A stretch of DNA of 64,000 nucleotides. It comes from Solibacillus sp. FSL W7-1464 (lineage in GTDB: Bacteria > Bacillota > Bacilli > Bacillales_A > Planococcaceae). Positions 17,960 through 25,788 of the stretch are shown piece by piece. Position numbers and translations under genes: made by a program. The DNA lies in NCBI RefSeq assembly GCF_038004425.1, contig NZ_JBBORC010000001.1, positions 1,341,001 to 1,405,000 of the forward strand. The letters are read 5' to 3'. Position 1 is the stretch's first letter; each line of letters starts with the position of its first letter. Below the pieces are notes generated by a model. That model ran no database searches and was not told the DNA's origin. It saw nothing but the letters and a program-made list of their open reading frames with translations.

Positions 17960-18335
17960 AATGATGATGAACAGTAAAATCCACCGTGCCCAAGTGACAC
18001 AGGCAGATTTGAATTATGTAGGCTCCATTACAATTGATAAAAATATTTTGGATGCGGTCGGGATGCTGCCAAATGAGAAGGTCCATATTGTCAATAACAA
18101 CAACGGTGCGCGCTTTGAGACGTATATTATTGCCGGCGAACGCGGTTCAGGGGTTATTTGCGTAAATGGAGCAGCGGCACGTCTTGTTCAAAAAGGTGAT
18201 ATAGTCATCATAATTTCCTACGTGTATGTGGATAATAATGAAGTCGCCGAACATCATCCGACTGTTGCCATTATGGGGGAAAGCAATACAATTAAAGAAA
18301 TAATCGCATACGAACCGGAAGCTACGATAATGTAA
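17952..18335 (+). CDS. panD: Aspartate 1-decarboxylase proenzyme
   Basis: Pyruvoyl-dependent enzyme that makes beta-alanine from aspartate for PanC. The self-cleavage site G24-S25 lies in YVGSITID at the usual position, and K9 and Y58-type region [12 protein letters not shown] follow. 127 residues. ATG 17952 is inside the panC end; GGGG(A) eight bases upstream serves as ribosome site. Completes panBCD. Confidence 0.97.
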   Translation: MFRMMMNSKIHRAQVTQADLNYVGSITIDKNILDAVGMLPNEKVHIVNNNNGARFETYIIAGERGSGVICVNGAAARLVQKGDIVIIISYVYVDNNEVAEHHPTVAIMGESNTIKEIIAYEPEATIM

Positions 18336-18348
18336 AAGAAAATATATG

Positions 18349-18388
18349 AAGCTGTCATGAGGATTATTCCTAAATGACAGCTTTTTTT
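18349..18388 (+). terminator. Intrinsic terminator of panBCD
   Basis: Ten-base perfect stem AAGCTGTCAT / ATGACAGCTT, 15-base loop, then a run of T. Confidence 0.9.
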
Positions 18389-18420
18389 ATATTACATTTT
18401 TGGTTGATAAAGGATATTTT

Positions 18421-18448
18421 TGTAATTTTTATATCATCTTCCTGTAAT
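18421..18448 (+). promoter_or_regulatory. Two TGTAAT half-sites, possible WalR-type site
   Basis: TGTAAT at 18421 and 18443, start to start 22 bases, that is twice the 11-base step of the WalR consensus (TGTWAH-N5-TGTWAH). B. subtilis yocH, the LysM-3D relative of the next gene, is WalR-controlled. The spacing is not the canonical one. Confidence 0.3.
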
Positions 18449-18530
18449 CTTTATGAAATATAAAATGTGTAGACTTGGGCTTAGCTATAGTTGACAAAAT
18501 AGACAAAAGATACAGGGGGAAATAATTAAT

Positions 18531-19121
18531 ATGTTTCATAAAAAACTATTATTTAGCTTTGCCTTCTTTATGGTCACTACCTTATTCTTCGTGAGCGCTG
18601 CAATCGCAGCAACGCATACAGTGAAGAAAGGTGAAGAATTGGATGAAATTGCAGATCGTTATAATATCTCGTTAAATACGTTACTTGAATTAAATGGTGT
18701 AGAAGACAAAAAGGAAGTTTATGAAGGGTTTGTACTGATATTACCGGATCAAATTAAAGATAAAAAAGTAGTGGAAGAAAAAAAAGCGGTAGAAGAAAAT
18801 AAAAAGGAAACAATCGATGATTACGAAGTTGTTAAAACATTGACTGTTGAAGCAAGTGCATTTACAGCAAATTGCAAAGGGTGTTCCGGTAAAACGGCTA
18901 CAGGGATTAATTTAAAGAAAAATCCGGATATTAAACTAATTGCCGTTGACCCGAAGGTGATTCCATTAGGCACGAAAGTATGGGTGGAAGGATACGGGAT
19001 AGCGGTTGCCGGAGATACGGGCGGGTCGATCAAAGGAAAACGAATCGATGTATTTATGAAATCGAAAAAAACGGCTCTAAATTGGGGACGTAAAAAAGTA
19101 GAAATTAAAGTATTGAAATAA
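18531..19121 (+). CDS. Secreted LysM and 3D-domain cell-wall protein (YocH-like)
   Basis: Signal peptide (residues 1-24, MFHKKLLFSFAFFMVTTLFF then cleavage near AIAA), one LysM peptidoglycan-binding repeat (about 26-70, THTVKKGEELDEIADRYNISLNTLLELNG), a charged lysine/glutamate linker, and a C-terminal 3D domain (about 108-196) with the three aspartates in AVDPKVIPLGTKVWVEGYG, AGDTGGSIKGKRIDVF. The fold is that of MltA/resuscitation-type muralytic enzymes, and YocH is reported as a secreted muralytic autolysin. 196 residues. Lies outside the panBCD operon. Ribosome site CAGGGGGAAAT. Confidence 0.85.
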   Translation: MFHKKLLFSFAFFMVTTLFFVSAAIAATHTVKKGEELDEIADRYNISLNTLLELNGVEDKKEVYEGFVLILPDQIKDKKVVEEKKAVEENKKETIDDYEVVKTLTVEASAFTANCKGCSGKTATGINLKKNPDIKLIAVDPKVIPLGTKVWVEGYGIAVAGDTGGSIKGKRIDVFMKSKKTALNWGRKKVEIKVLK

Positions 19122-19130
19122 CGGCTAAAT

Positions 19131-19165
19131 AAGCGGCGAATGCAATTGGCATTTCGCTGCTTTTT
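19131..19165 (+). terminator. Intrinsic terminator after the LysM-3D gene
   Basis: Imperfect stem AAGCGGCGAATGC / GCATTTCGCTGCTT (one bulge) followed by TTTTT. Confidence 0.7.
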
Positions 19166-19212
19166 CCTTTGTCCCAATATTGGGAATTGAAAGAAAACCG
19201 GCGTCTGATTTG

Positions 19213-19241
19213 TTGCATTCCCGGAAGTGTAATGCTAATGT
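19213..19241 (+). promoter_or_regulatory. Possible promoter of the dihydrolipoamide dehydrogenase gene
   Basis: TTGCAT, 17-base spacer, TAATGT, 20 bases before the start codon. Confidence 0.4.
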
Positions 19242-19260
19242 GAAAAATGAGGTGGTATGT

Positions 19261-20598
19261 ATGGAAAAATTTGATTTAGCCGTTATTGGAGCAGGACCTG
19301 GAGGATATGTAGCCGCAATACATGCAGCAAAAAGCGGGTTGAAAGTAGCGCTTGTTGAAAAAGACAAAGTTGGTGGTGCCTGCTATAATGTCGGCTGTAT
19401 TCCATCAAAAATTATGCTAGAGCATAGTAAATTAGTTCAGGAAATCCGGCGCGGAACCGATTGGGGCGTGACGGTACCAACCATTAATATTGATTTTCCG
19501 AAGTTAATGAAGCGAAAAGATCAAGTTGTTGATGAACTATTAATGAATATTGAAACGTTTATCGAAAATGCCCAAATCACGATGTTCAGAGGAAAAGCGA
19601 CAGTAACTGCGGAACGGAAAGTAATCATCGGCAAAGAGGCATTCACAGCAGATCAGGTCATTTTAGCAACAGGCAGCCGACCGTTCGTTCCACCATTTAA
19701 AGGACTTGAAAACGCACAATATCATACAACCGATACGTTTTTTTCGATTGAGGAGCTGCCGAAACAATTAACGATTATCGGAGGCGGGGTTATTGCAATT
19801 GAAATGGCATTTGCTTTAGCGCCAATGGGAACAAAAGTAACCGTATTAAACCATAGTAAAGACATTCTGCAAACAGAAGAACCGGATGCAAGACCGATTA
19901 TTAAAGAAAAAATGGTACAACTGGGAATCGAACTTGTGACAGACTTTACGTTCGAAGAAATCCATGCTGATCATGTCCAAACCTCAATCGGGAATTTCCC
20001 GTTTGAAAATTTACTGTTTGCGACAGGGCGCCGTCCGAACACCGAAATTGCGGAAGTGCTGGAGATGCAGATGGATGGCCGTTTAATAAAAGTAAACAAC
20101 CACTATGAAACAAGTATTCCCGGCATTTTTGCAATTGGCGATTTAGTCGGCGGATTCCAGCTAGCCCACTCTGCAAGTGCAGAAGGTGTACATGCAGTCG
20201 ACTATATTTTAGGTAAGCATCCGAAAGTGATTAATCAGCAGGAAATTCCGCGATGTGTTTATACACATCCTGAAATAGCGACATTCGGCATGCTGGAACA
20301 CGAAGCACCTGCGGACAGTATTGTAACGAAAATGTATTTACCTACGAACCCAAAAGCATTGCTTGAAGGAAATACACAGGGCTTTATGAAGTTCGTGGCG
20401 AGTCCTGAAGGCGATATTTACGGGGCTTGTGTCGTTGGTGACGGCGCGACGGAAATGATTAACTCCATGCTGGCGGCTAAAGTATTAGGAGGATCAGTAA
20501 AAGATTTGGCAAGACTTATTTTCCCGCATCCAACGGTCAGCGAGCATGTTGGCGATGCGGCACGTTCTGTCTTCGGGAAAGCGATTCATGCAAAATAA
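19261..20598 (+). CDS. Dihydrolipoamide dehydrogenase-type flavoprotein, stand-alone
   Basis: FAD/NAD-dependent disulfide oxidoreductase, family of E3 subunits. FAD motif GAGPGGYVAAI (10-20), redox pair C41-C46 in GGACYNVGCIPSK, NAD motif IGGGVIAIEMA, GIFAIGDLVGG, and the C-terminal HPTVSE with catalytic His-Glu. At 445 residues it is slightly shorter than the usual 460-475, with short loops. ATG 19261 follows GAGGTGGT; the frame runs upstream without a better start. No E1/E2 genes are adjacent and it is flanked by terminators, so its partner complex is unclear; a specialised or back-up E3 is likely. Not part of this region in B. subtilis. Confidence 0.88.
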   Translation: MEKFDLAVIGAGPGGYVAAIHAAKSGLKVALVEKDKVGGACYNVGCIPSKIMLEHSKLVQEIRRGTDWGVTVPTINIDFPKLMKRKDQVVDELLMNIETFIENAQITMFRGKATVTAERKVIIGKEAFTADQVILATGSRPFVPPFKGLENAQYHTTDTFFSIEELPKQLTIIGGGVIAIEMAFALAPMGTKVTVLNHSKDILQTEEPDARPIIKEKMVQLGIELVTDFTFEEIHADHVQTSIGNFPFENLLFATGRRPNTEIAEVLEMQMDGRLIKVNNHYETSIPGIFAIGDLVGGFQLAHSASAEGVHAVDYILGKHPKVINQQEIPRCVYTHPEIATFGMLEHEAPADSIVTKMYLPTNPKALLEGNTQGFMKFVASPEGDIYGACVVGDGATEMINSMLAAKVLGGSVKDLARLIFPHPTVSEHVGDAARSVFGKAIHAK

Positions 20599-20603
20599 CT
20601 TGT

Positions 20604-20638
20604 GGCTACGGTGCAGAGGAGATGCTCCGTAGCTATTT
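20604..20638 (+). terminator. Weak terminator-like hairpin
   Basis: Stem GCTACGG / CCGTAGC with partial inner pairing TGCA/TGCT, then TATTTTC; poor T tract. Confidence 0.4.
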
Positions 20639-20711
20639 TCAATCCAATTTCTTTTTTATTGTGCTGAATTCTACTATACTTGTTGTATACAATTCCAACA
20701 TGAGGTGACAT

Positions 20712-21050
20712 ATGGAAAATCAGTCAATGGAGCTTGTAGAAAAAGAAGTGGAAAATACATTATATCAATGTATTGATTTTAATATAGAAGAAAACTACAT
20801 TGCGATGGGACAACAGTTTGCTAAAGTACTTGCATTACTGCAGGAACATGGGCTTATCAGTCCGGCATTGAAAGTAATTACTGATCCTGAACAATGTCTG
20901 ACGGAAACACGTATCTTGCTTGAAAGTCTTCAAGAGGCGCAAAGAAGGCATGCCTCACGCAGAAAACTGCTGACACACCGTCATATATTAAATGTATGGC
21001 TTAGAAAAAATCAGTATTTTCAGCGTGAAGTTTTGCCGGGGTTTTTCTAA
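20712..21050 (+). CDS. Hypothetical 112-residue helical protein
   Basis: Not recognised. Soluble, mostly helical, acidic N-terminal half (MENQSMELVEKEVENTLY) and strongly basic C-terminal third (RRHASRRKLLTHRHILNVWLRKN), with one cysteine in each of QCIDFN and QCLTET. No signal peptide or membrane helix. A GAGGTG ribosome site lies seven bases before the ATG and a possible -10 TATACT is at 20674-20679, so it appears to be a separate monocistronic gene. The basic tail could bind nucleic acid or an acidic partner, but nothing in the sequence proves that. Confidence 0.7.
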   Translation: MENQSMELVEKEVENTLYQCIDFNIEENYIAMGQQFAKVLALLQEHGLISPALKVITDPEQCLTETRILLESLQEAQRRHASRRKLLTHRHILNVWLRKNQYFQREVLPGFF

Positions 21051-21151
21051 TCTTTCTATCTGACGATAAATAAAAAATATTCAGATAACGATAAAATGTT
21101 ATTGCTTTTTCTATTTTAATTGTTTAAAATTAAGCTAATCTTATATGAAGC

Positions 21152-21211
21152 AAGGCATGGTGGAGTCAGTCAAATCTGGCACCCCCATGCCTTTTTGTAT
21201 GAAAAAGGGGG
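21152..21211 (+). promoter_or_regulatory. Structured leader of the CPA2 antiporter gene, candidate ion-sensing riboswitch
   Basis: Outer stem GGCATGG 21154-21160 with CCATGCC 21185-21191 (flanking A-A/T-T extend it), internal loop TGGAGT opposite GCACCC, inner CAG/CTG stem with TCAAAT loop, then TTTTT. The CCCCC at 21182-21186 can pair with the GGGGG Shine-Dalgarno at 21207-21211. It may act as terminator, translation switch or both. Na+-I (DUF1646) riboswitches sit upstream of such antiporters; identity not verified. Confidence 0.45.
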
Positions 21212-21216
21212 ATATT

Positions 21217-22365
21217 ATGTTTATTTTTCAAATTGTAATTGTGCTGTTGGCAACAAAAATAGCAGGCCATTTATCAGTCCGTTTAGGCCAGCCTTCAGTA
21301 CTCGGTAAAATTCTGATCGGTATCATTATTGGCCCTGCAATGCTTGGCTGGATTACTGACAATGAAATTATGCAAACATTCAGTCAAATAGGGGTTATTT
21401 TATTAATGTTTTTAGCCGGTTTGGAAACCGATCTGGAAGACTTGAATGCAAATATGAAAGGGGCCATTTTTGTTGCGATTGGAGGAGTCATTTTACCGAT
21501 TGCAATGAGTTATCCGCTGGCATTGGCATTTGGTTTAACACAGGGTCAGGCGATTTTCATCGGGCTAACATTAGCCGCAACGTCAGTTAGTATTTCTGTA
21601 CAGACTTTAAGCGAAATCGGCTGGCTGAAAAGTAAGGAAGGCTCTACATTGTTAGGAGCAGCCGTACTCGATGACATTATCGTCGTTGTGTTAATCGCAA
21701 TTGCAATGAGTTTCCTTGTAGGGGATGATGTATCGATTCCTGTATTAATCGGTGGTAAAGTATTCTTCTTCGTTTTACTGGCTGTTGTAATGATATGGGT
21801 GATTCCTACATTCTTAAAGCTGTTTAGCCGCCTGAAAGTAACGGAGGCCCTATTAAGCGGAGCACTTGTTGCATGTTTTGCTTTAGCTTACATAGGTGAA
21901 CATTATTTTGGTATCGCAACAATTATCGGAGCGTTCTTTATTGGTATTGCAATCGGACGCACGCCGTTCAAAGATACAGTCGAACATAAAGTAGAACCGA
22001 TTGCAAACGGGTTATTTGTACCGTTTTTCTTCGTAAGTATCGGATTGTCGGTTACGTTTGCGGGGATTACAGAAAATATTTGGTTCTTAGTCATCTTCTC
22101 AATCGTTGCAATTTTATCAAAGCTTATCGGTTCTGGAATTGGAGCGAAATTGGCAGGCTTCAGCTGGAAATCTTCAACAGGGATCGGTGCAGGGATGATT
22201 TCTCGTGGGGAAGTTGCACTGATTCTTGCTGGTATGGGCTTATCTAGCGGATTACTGCCGGCAGAAGACTATACACCAATGGTAATCGTCATTATTATTA
22301 CAACATTGGTTACTCCACCAATGTTAAAAGGTATTTTCGGAAATCGTTCAAATTTAATTGACTAA
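21217..22365 (+). CDS. CPA2 family monovalent cation:proton antiporter (KefB/NapA-type)
   Basis: Integral membrane exchanger with about 12 hydrophobic helices over 382 residues. Family landmarks: RLGQPSVLGKILIGIIIGPAMLG near the N-terminus, FLAGLETDLEDL, GAAVLDDIIVVVLIA with the ion-binding Asp pair, GAFFIGIAIGRTPF, FFFVSIGLSV and the ISRGEVALILAGMG segment. There is no cytoplasmic RCK/TrkA-N domain, so it is not a full KefB/KefC. Na+ or K+ specificity cannot be told. ATG 21217 follows AAAGGGGGATATT; upstream codons to 21145 overlap the leader hairpin and are rejected. Confidence 0.9.
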   Translation: MFIFQIVIVLLATKIAGHLSVRLGQPSVLGKILIGIIIGPAMLGWITDNEIMQTFSQIGVILLMFLAGLETDLEDLNANMKGAIFVAIGGVILPIAMSYPLALAFGLTQGQAIFIGLTLAATSVSISVQTLSEIGWLKSKEGSTLLGAAVLDDIIVVVLIAIAMSFLVGDDVSIPVLIGGKVFFFVLLAVVMIWVIPTFLKLFSRLKVTEALLSGALVACFALAYIGEHYFGIATIIGAFFIGIAIGRTPFKDTVEHKVEPIANGLFVPFFFVSIGLSVTFAGITENIWFLVIFSIVAILSKLIGSGIGAKLAGFSWKSSTGIGAGMISRGEVALILAGMGLSSGLLPAEDYTPMVIVIIITTLVTPPMLKGIFGNRSNLID

Positions 22366-22370
22366 TTTAG

Positions 22371-22399
22371 TTGAATAATTTCCTATATTGCGGTATTCT
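22371..22399 (+). promoter_or_regulatory. Sigma-A promoter of a candidate small RNA
   Basis: TTGAAT, exact 17-base spacer, TATTCT, just after the antiporter stop codon. Predicted start near 22406. Confidence 0.6.
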
Positions 22400-22405
22400 A
22401 ATTTT

Positions 22406-22572
22406 TAGGTGCCAAAACCTCGGTGAAGATTTAGTCTTCACAACAAAAGCCTCCACCAACAGCACGGATTTGCTGGGAAGCTTTTGAATTGTGCAGGGAG
22501 ATGAGCCCCTGCACACCTATACATAGTATATTAACCTAGTGTTGCCCTTGAGGCGGCACTAGGTTTTTTTCG
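22406..22572 (+). ncRNA. Candidate small RNA with four hairpins
   Basis: No reading frame of note. From the predicted start: hairpin 1 GTGAAGA/TCTTCAC (22423-22441); hairpin 2 CAAAAGC/GCTTTTG (22444-22486) with inner CAGCA/TGCTG; hairpin 3 GTGCAGGG/CCCTGCAC (22491-22514); hairpin 4 is the terminator. The 5' end AGGTGCC can also pair with GGCACT of the terminator, giving two exclusive folds. About 165 nt. It is either a trans-acting RNA or a leader; dinG starts 350 bases later. Family not recognised. Confidence 0.5.
22533..22570 (+). terminator. Intrinsic terminator of the candidate small RNA
   Basis: Stem AACCTAGTG-GCC / GGC-CACTAGGTT with small internal mismatch, followed by seven T. Confidence 0.9.
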
Positions 22573-22626
22573 TAATAAGAGTAAAGGTGCGCTGCGAATG
22601 AATTATATTGGAACATTTAGGAGTAT

Positions 22627-22785
22627 AGTAGAAAACTTGCGTTGGGTATTCGAAGAACCGGAAAGGTATTAGAACAAATTGAGCTTTTATTAGAACAGTT
22701 AGCGGTTATATTGAAAAATCTATTTAATTAGAACAAATCAGATTTTATTGGATCAATTTAAAATATATTAGAATTTTTAACAACG
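22627..22785 (+). repeat. Degenerate ATTAGAA array, period 20-21 nt (first copy)
   Basis: Core ATTAGAA-like units begin at 22648, 22668, 22689, 22710, 22727, 22747 and 22767 (steps 20, 21, 21, 17, 20, 20), separated by unlike sequence. Parts read as Leu-Glu-Gln heptads (LEQIELLLEQLAVILKNL in the frame of 22669) but stops and phase shifts prevent a gene. Matches the array at 52448-52760. The rest of the gap up to 22856 holds nothing recognised. Confidence 0.75.
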
Positions 22786-22855
22786 TTCATATCGGCTCCA
22801 GCTCTCTATTTACGAAGGCAACATTCCACCGTCAGATTTCCGCTGATCTATTCAA

Positions 22856-22884
22856 TTACATGACCTCCTTACCTCCAGTATGAT
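22856..22884 (+). promoter_or_regulatory. Probable promoter of dinG
   Basis: TTACAT, 17-base spacer, TATGAT, about 40 bases before the dinG start codon. Confidence 0.5.
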
Positions 22885-22924
22885 AAAATGCCGTTATATT
22901 ACTTGAACTGTGAGTTGAAGAAAA

Positions 22925-25708
22925 ATGAAGGAAAGTCAAAAATATGCGATTGTCGATATTGAAACAACAGGCCATTCCCCTGTAAGCGGCGACCGCATGA
23001 TTCAAATCGCCATTGTCATTATGCAAGAATGGGAAATTGTAAAAAAATATTCTACATTTATCAATCCGGGAAAACCGATTCCATTATTTATACAGGATTT
23101 AACTAATATTACAGACGAAGATGTAAAAGATGCGCTGCCATTTGAAGCGTATGCGGATTATATTTATGAGCTGCTGGAAGGGGCGGTATTTGTAGCCCAT
23201 AATACCGATTTTGACTTGAACTTTTTACAGGAAGAATTTAAACGCGCCGGTCTATCGAAGTGGCATGGGAAGAAAATCGACACGGTTGAACTGACAAAAA
23301 TTTTGTTCCCGATGTCGTTAAGCTACAAATTAGCAGATTTAGCGAATGAATTTCATATCGAGCTGCAAAGTGCACACCGTGCGGATGATGATGCACTCGC
23401 GACAGCCTATCTGCTTAAACATTGCTGGGAAGAGCTGTTAACATTGCCGCTCGTTACTTTGGAACAATTGCATAAACGTTCTTTCCGTTTGAGAACGGAC
23501 CTGTCCCAGCTGTTTTTTGATGCGCTTGTTATAAAACGTACTAAAACAACACTAACGGATGAAGGGCATGTCTTTTACCGTAGAATTGCTATTCGTAAAA
23601 TGGCACCAACGCCAAAAAGTGATGGGGAAGAACTTGTTTATCCGCAAACAACAGATGAAAAAATGGCCTTATTATTAAAAGGGATTCCCAATTTTGAAGA
23701 GCGCCCGCAGCAGTTTCAAATGATGGACAGCATATGGCATGCCCTTAATACAAATGCGGAGCATGTTATTGAAGCATCTACGGGAATCGGAAAAACGATG
23801 GGCTATTTAGTACCATCAATTTATTATGCTAAGAAAACGAATCAGAAAATCGGAATCAGTACGTATACTTCGCATTTGCTTGATCAGCTTATGCAAAATG
23901 ATATTCCGATATTGGAAATTGCGCTTGGTAAACCGATTAAAATGGCCTTATTAAAAGGGATGAACCACTATATCGACGTCGAAAAATTCGAAAAAGAGCT
24001 AAAAACTCAAGACGATTCCTATGATCAGACATTTACCGTACTGCAAACACTTATCTGGCTTGCGAAAACAGAGACAGGTGATTTGAGTGAGCTGAATGTG
24101 TCAGGCGGTGGCCAGCTGCTCATTGATAAAATACGAAAGACCGCATTGCCGAAAACGACAATGCCGCTCTATGATTTTTATTCACGTGCAATTCAAAACA
24201 GTCGCCAGGCCGACATAATCGTGACAAACCATGCGATGCTGCTCAGTGATCTTGTACGCAATGAACAGATTTTTAATTCATTAGGCGGCTGGGTAATCGA
24301 TGAAGCCCATCAGTTTATTCAGGCTGCAATCAATCAGCATGAAAAAATATTTACTTATATGAATTGGAAATATTTATTTGGACAAATTGGTATACAGGAA
24401 GATGAACAGCTGTTTTATAAAATTCGTCGGGTTGCCATTAAAAAACAGCTGCTGAACTATCCAACACTGGATCAGCTGGAAAAGCGCTACATTCAAATGG
24501 TCAATGCATTTGATACAGCAATGGCGGCATTGCTTCGTGGAGTGAAGGATGCGCATCATCAGTCTAAACAACAGAAAATTGAAGTCTTTGTTTCTGAATT
24601 GCCGCTGGGACGTGAAGTTTTAATGAAAGTTTCATTCACTGTACAACAATGGGTGGATGAGGCGACGGAGCTTATCCGGAAATTCACTTCAAGTGTTGAA
24701 GAGCTTGCGCCGGAGCATGAATACTTAATTGAGCAATGGCAGTATATCGTCAATGAGTTCACGATTAAACTCTCAGAGTGGGATGATGTGTTTTTAAGTC
24801 AGGATTCGGAGTATTCATGCTGGCTGGAGTTGGACCAACGCAGTGTTCCAGGAAGTATCCAGCTCTATAAAAAACCAATTGAAGTAACCTCGACGATTAG
24901 GAAACTAATGGATCCGATCCGAGAAAAAAGCGGCATTGTCTGGACATCCGGCACGTTGACAGTGCCAAGTAATGAGCGTTTTATTACGAACCAGCTTGGC
25001 ATCAATCCATCAATTCCGATCGAAAAGCTGCATGCGGACCCAAGCTATTATGACGGGGCGGAAGTGTATATTGTTAATGACATGCCCGATATTCAGGCTG
25101 TTTCCCAATCCGAATATATTGAAGAAGTCGCACATGCAGTCACAAATACGGTGCGAATGACAAATGGAAGATGCTTTGTTTTATTCACATCTCAGGACAT
25201 GCTACGTAAAACGGTCAATCTTATACAGGAAAGTGAATTGTTGAGCGACTATATGATATTTGCACAAGGTGTCACATCCGGAAGCCGTATGCGGTTGTTA
25301 AAGTCATTTCAGAAATTTAATCATTCCGTATTATTCGGAACGAACAGTTTTTGGGAAGGGGTCGATGTGCCCGGGGATGGCTTGTCTGCAGTAATCGTTG
25401 TCCGACTGCCGTTTTCATCGCCGGAAGAGCCGGCTTTTAAAGCGCGGGCCAATTATATAACGCAGCAAGGGCGAAATTCCTTTACGGAGCTTGCGCTGCC
25501 GGATGCTATTATTCGGTTCAAACAAGGTTTCGGCCGATTAATACGTTCCAGCCATGATAAAGGGGTATTTATCGTGTTGGATCGGCGGATTGAAACGAAA
25601 TCATACGGACAGCAGTTTATCGAGTCATTACCGCCAATTTCCATACAAAAACTGCCTCTACACAGTATGGTGCAAAGCTTAGGAAATTGGTATAATGAAA
25701 AACGATGA
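22925..25708 (+). CDS. dinG: DinG-type helicase with N-terminal 3'-5' exonuclease domain
   Basis: A 927-residue two-part repair enzyme as in Bacilli. Residues 1-180 form a DEDDh exonuclease (IVDIETTGHSP, FVAHNTDFDLNFL, HRADDDALATAYLL). The rest is an XPD/DinG superfamily 2 helicase: Walker A EASTGIGKTMGYL, Walker B VIDEAHQF, and GTNSFWEGVDVPGD and GFGRLIRSS near the end. No four-cysteine Fe-S block lies between motifs I and II, unlike the second DinG relative in this window (42766). Weak ribosome site. Directly follows panD in B. subtilis; here 4.6 kb is inserted between. Confidence 0.93.
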   Translation: MKESQKYAIVDIETTGHSPVSGDRMIQIAIVIMQEWEIVKKYSTFINPGKPIPLFIQDLTNITDEDVKDALPFEAYADYIYELLEGAVFVAHNTDFDLNFLQEEFKRAGLSKWHGKKIDTVELTKILFPMSLSYKLADLANEFHIELQSAHRADDDALATAYLLKHCWEELLTLPLVTLEQLHKRSFRLRTDLSQLFFDALVIKRTKTTLTDEGHVFYRRIAIRKMAPTPKSDGEELVYPQTTDEKMALLLKGIPNFEERPQQFQMMDSIWHALNTNAEHVIEASTGIGKTMGYLVPSIYYAKKTNQKIGISTYTSHLLDQLMQNDIPILEIALGKPIKMALLKGMNHYIDVEKFEKELKTQDDSYDQTFTVLQTLIWLAKTETGDLSELNVSGGGQLLIDKIRKTALPKTTMPLYDFYSRAIQNSRQADIIVTNHAMLLSDLVRNEQIFNSLGGWVIDEAHQFIQAAINQHEKIFTYMNWKYLFGQIGIQEDEQLFYKIRRVAIKKQLLNYPTLDQLEKRYIQMVNAFDTAMAALLRGVKDAHHQSKQQKIEVFVSELPLGREVLMKVSFTVQQWVDEATELIRKFTSSVEELAPEHEYLIEQWQYIVNEFTIKLSEWDDVFLSQDSEYSCWLELDQRSVPGSIQLYKKPIEVTSTIRKLMDPIREKSGIVWTSGTLTVPSNERFITNQLGINPSIPIEKLHADPSYYDGAEVYIVNDMPDIQAVSQSEYIEEVAHAVTNTVRMTNGRCFVLFTSQDMLRKTVNLIQESELLSDYMIFAQGVTSGSRMRLLKSFQKFNHSVLFGTNSFWEGVDVPGDGLSAVIVVRLPFSSPEEPAFKARANYITQQGRNSFTELALPDAIIRFKQGFGRLIRSSHDKGVFIVLDRRIETKSYGQQFIESLPPISIQKLPLHSMVQSLGNWYNEKR

Positions 25709-25788
25709 GGAAGGAAAGCAGGTTGACAAAAATGAAACAATATTTTAAACAACAAACAAATACACCGGAATGCAAGGTGCAGTTATGA
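25705..25788 (+). CDS. Possible 27-residue coupling ORF between dinG and ypmB
   Basis: ATG 25705 overlaps the dinG stop as ATGA, and the ORF stop overlaps the ypmB start as TTATGA. The peptide is basic and polar (starts MRKESRLTKMKQYF, ends CKVQL). An internal TTG at 25723 lies five bases after AAGGAAAG and could also start it. It sits where B. subtilis has ypmA but shows no likeness to it as I recall that protein. It may only carry ribosomes from dinG to ypmB. Confidence 0.3.
   Translation: MRKESRLTKMKQYFKQQTNTPECKVQL

Noticed and set aside
22648-22785. CRISPR-like array before dinG and at 52.4 kb
   Set aside because: Repeated core is only about seven bases and the period 20-21; no direct repeats of 24-37 bases and no cas genes.
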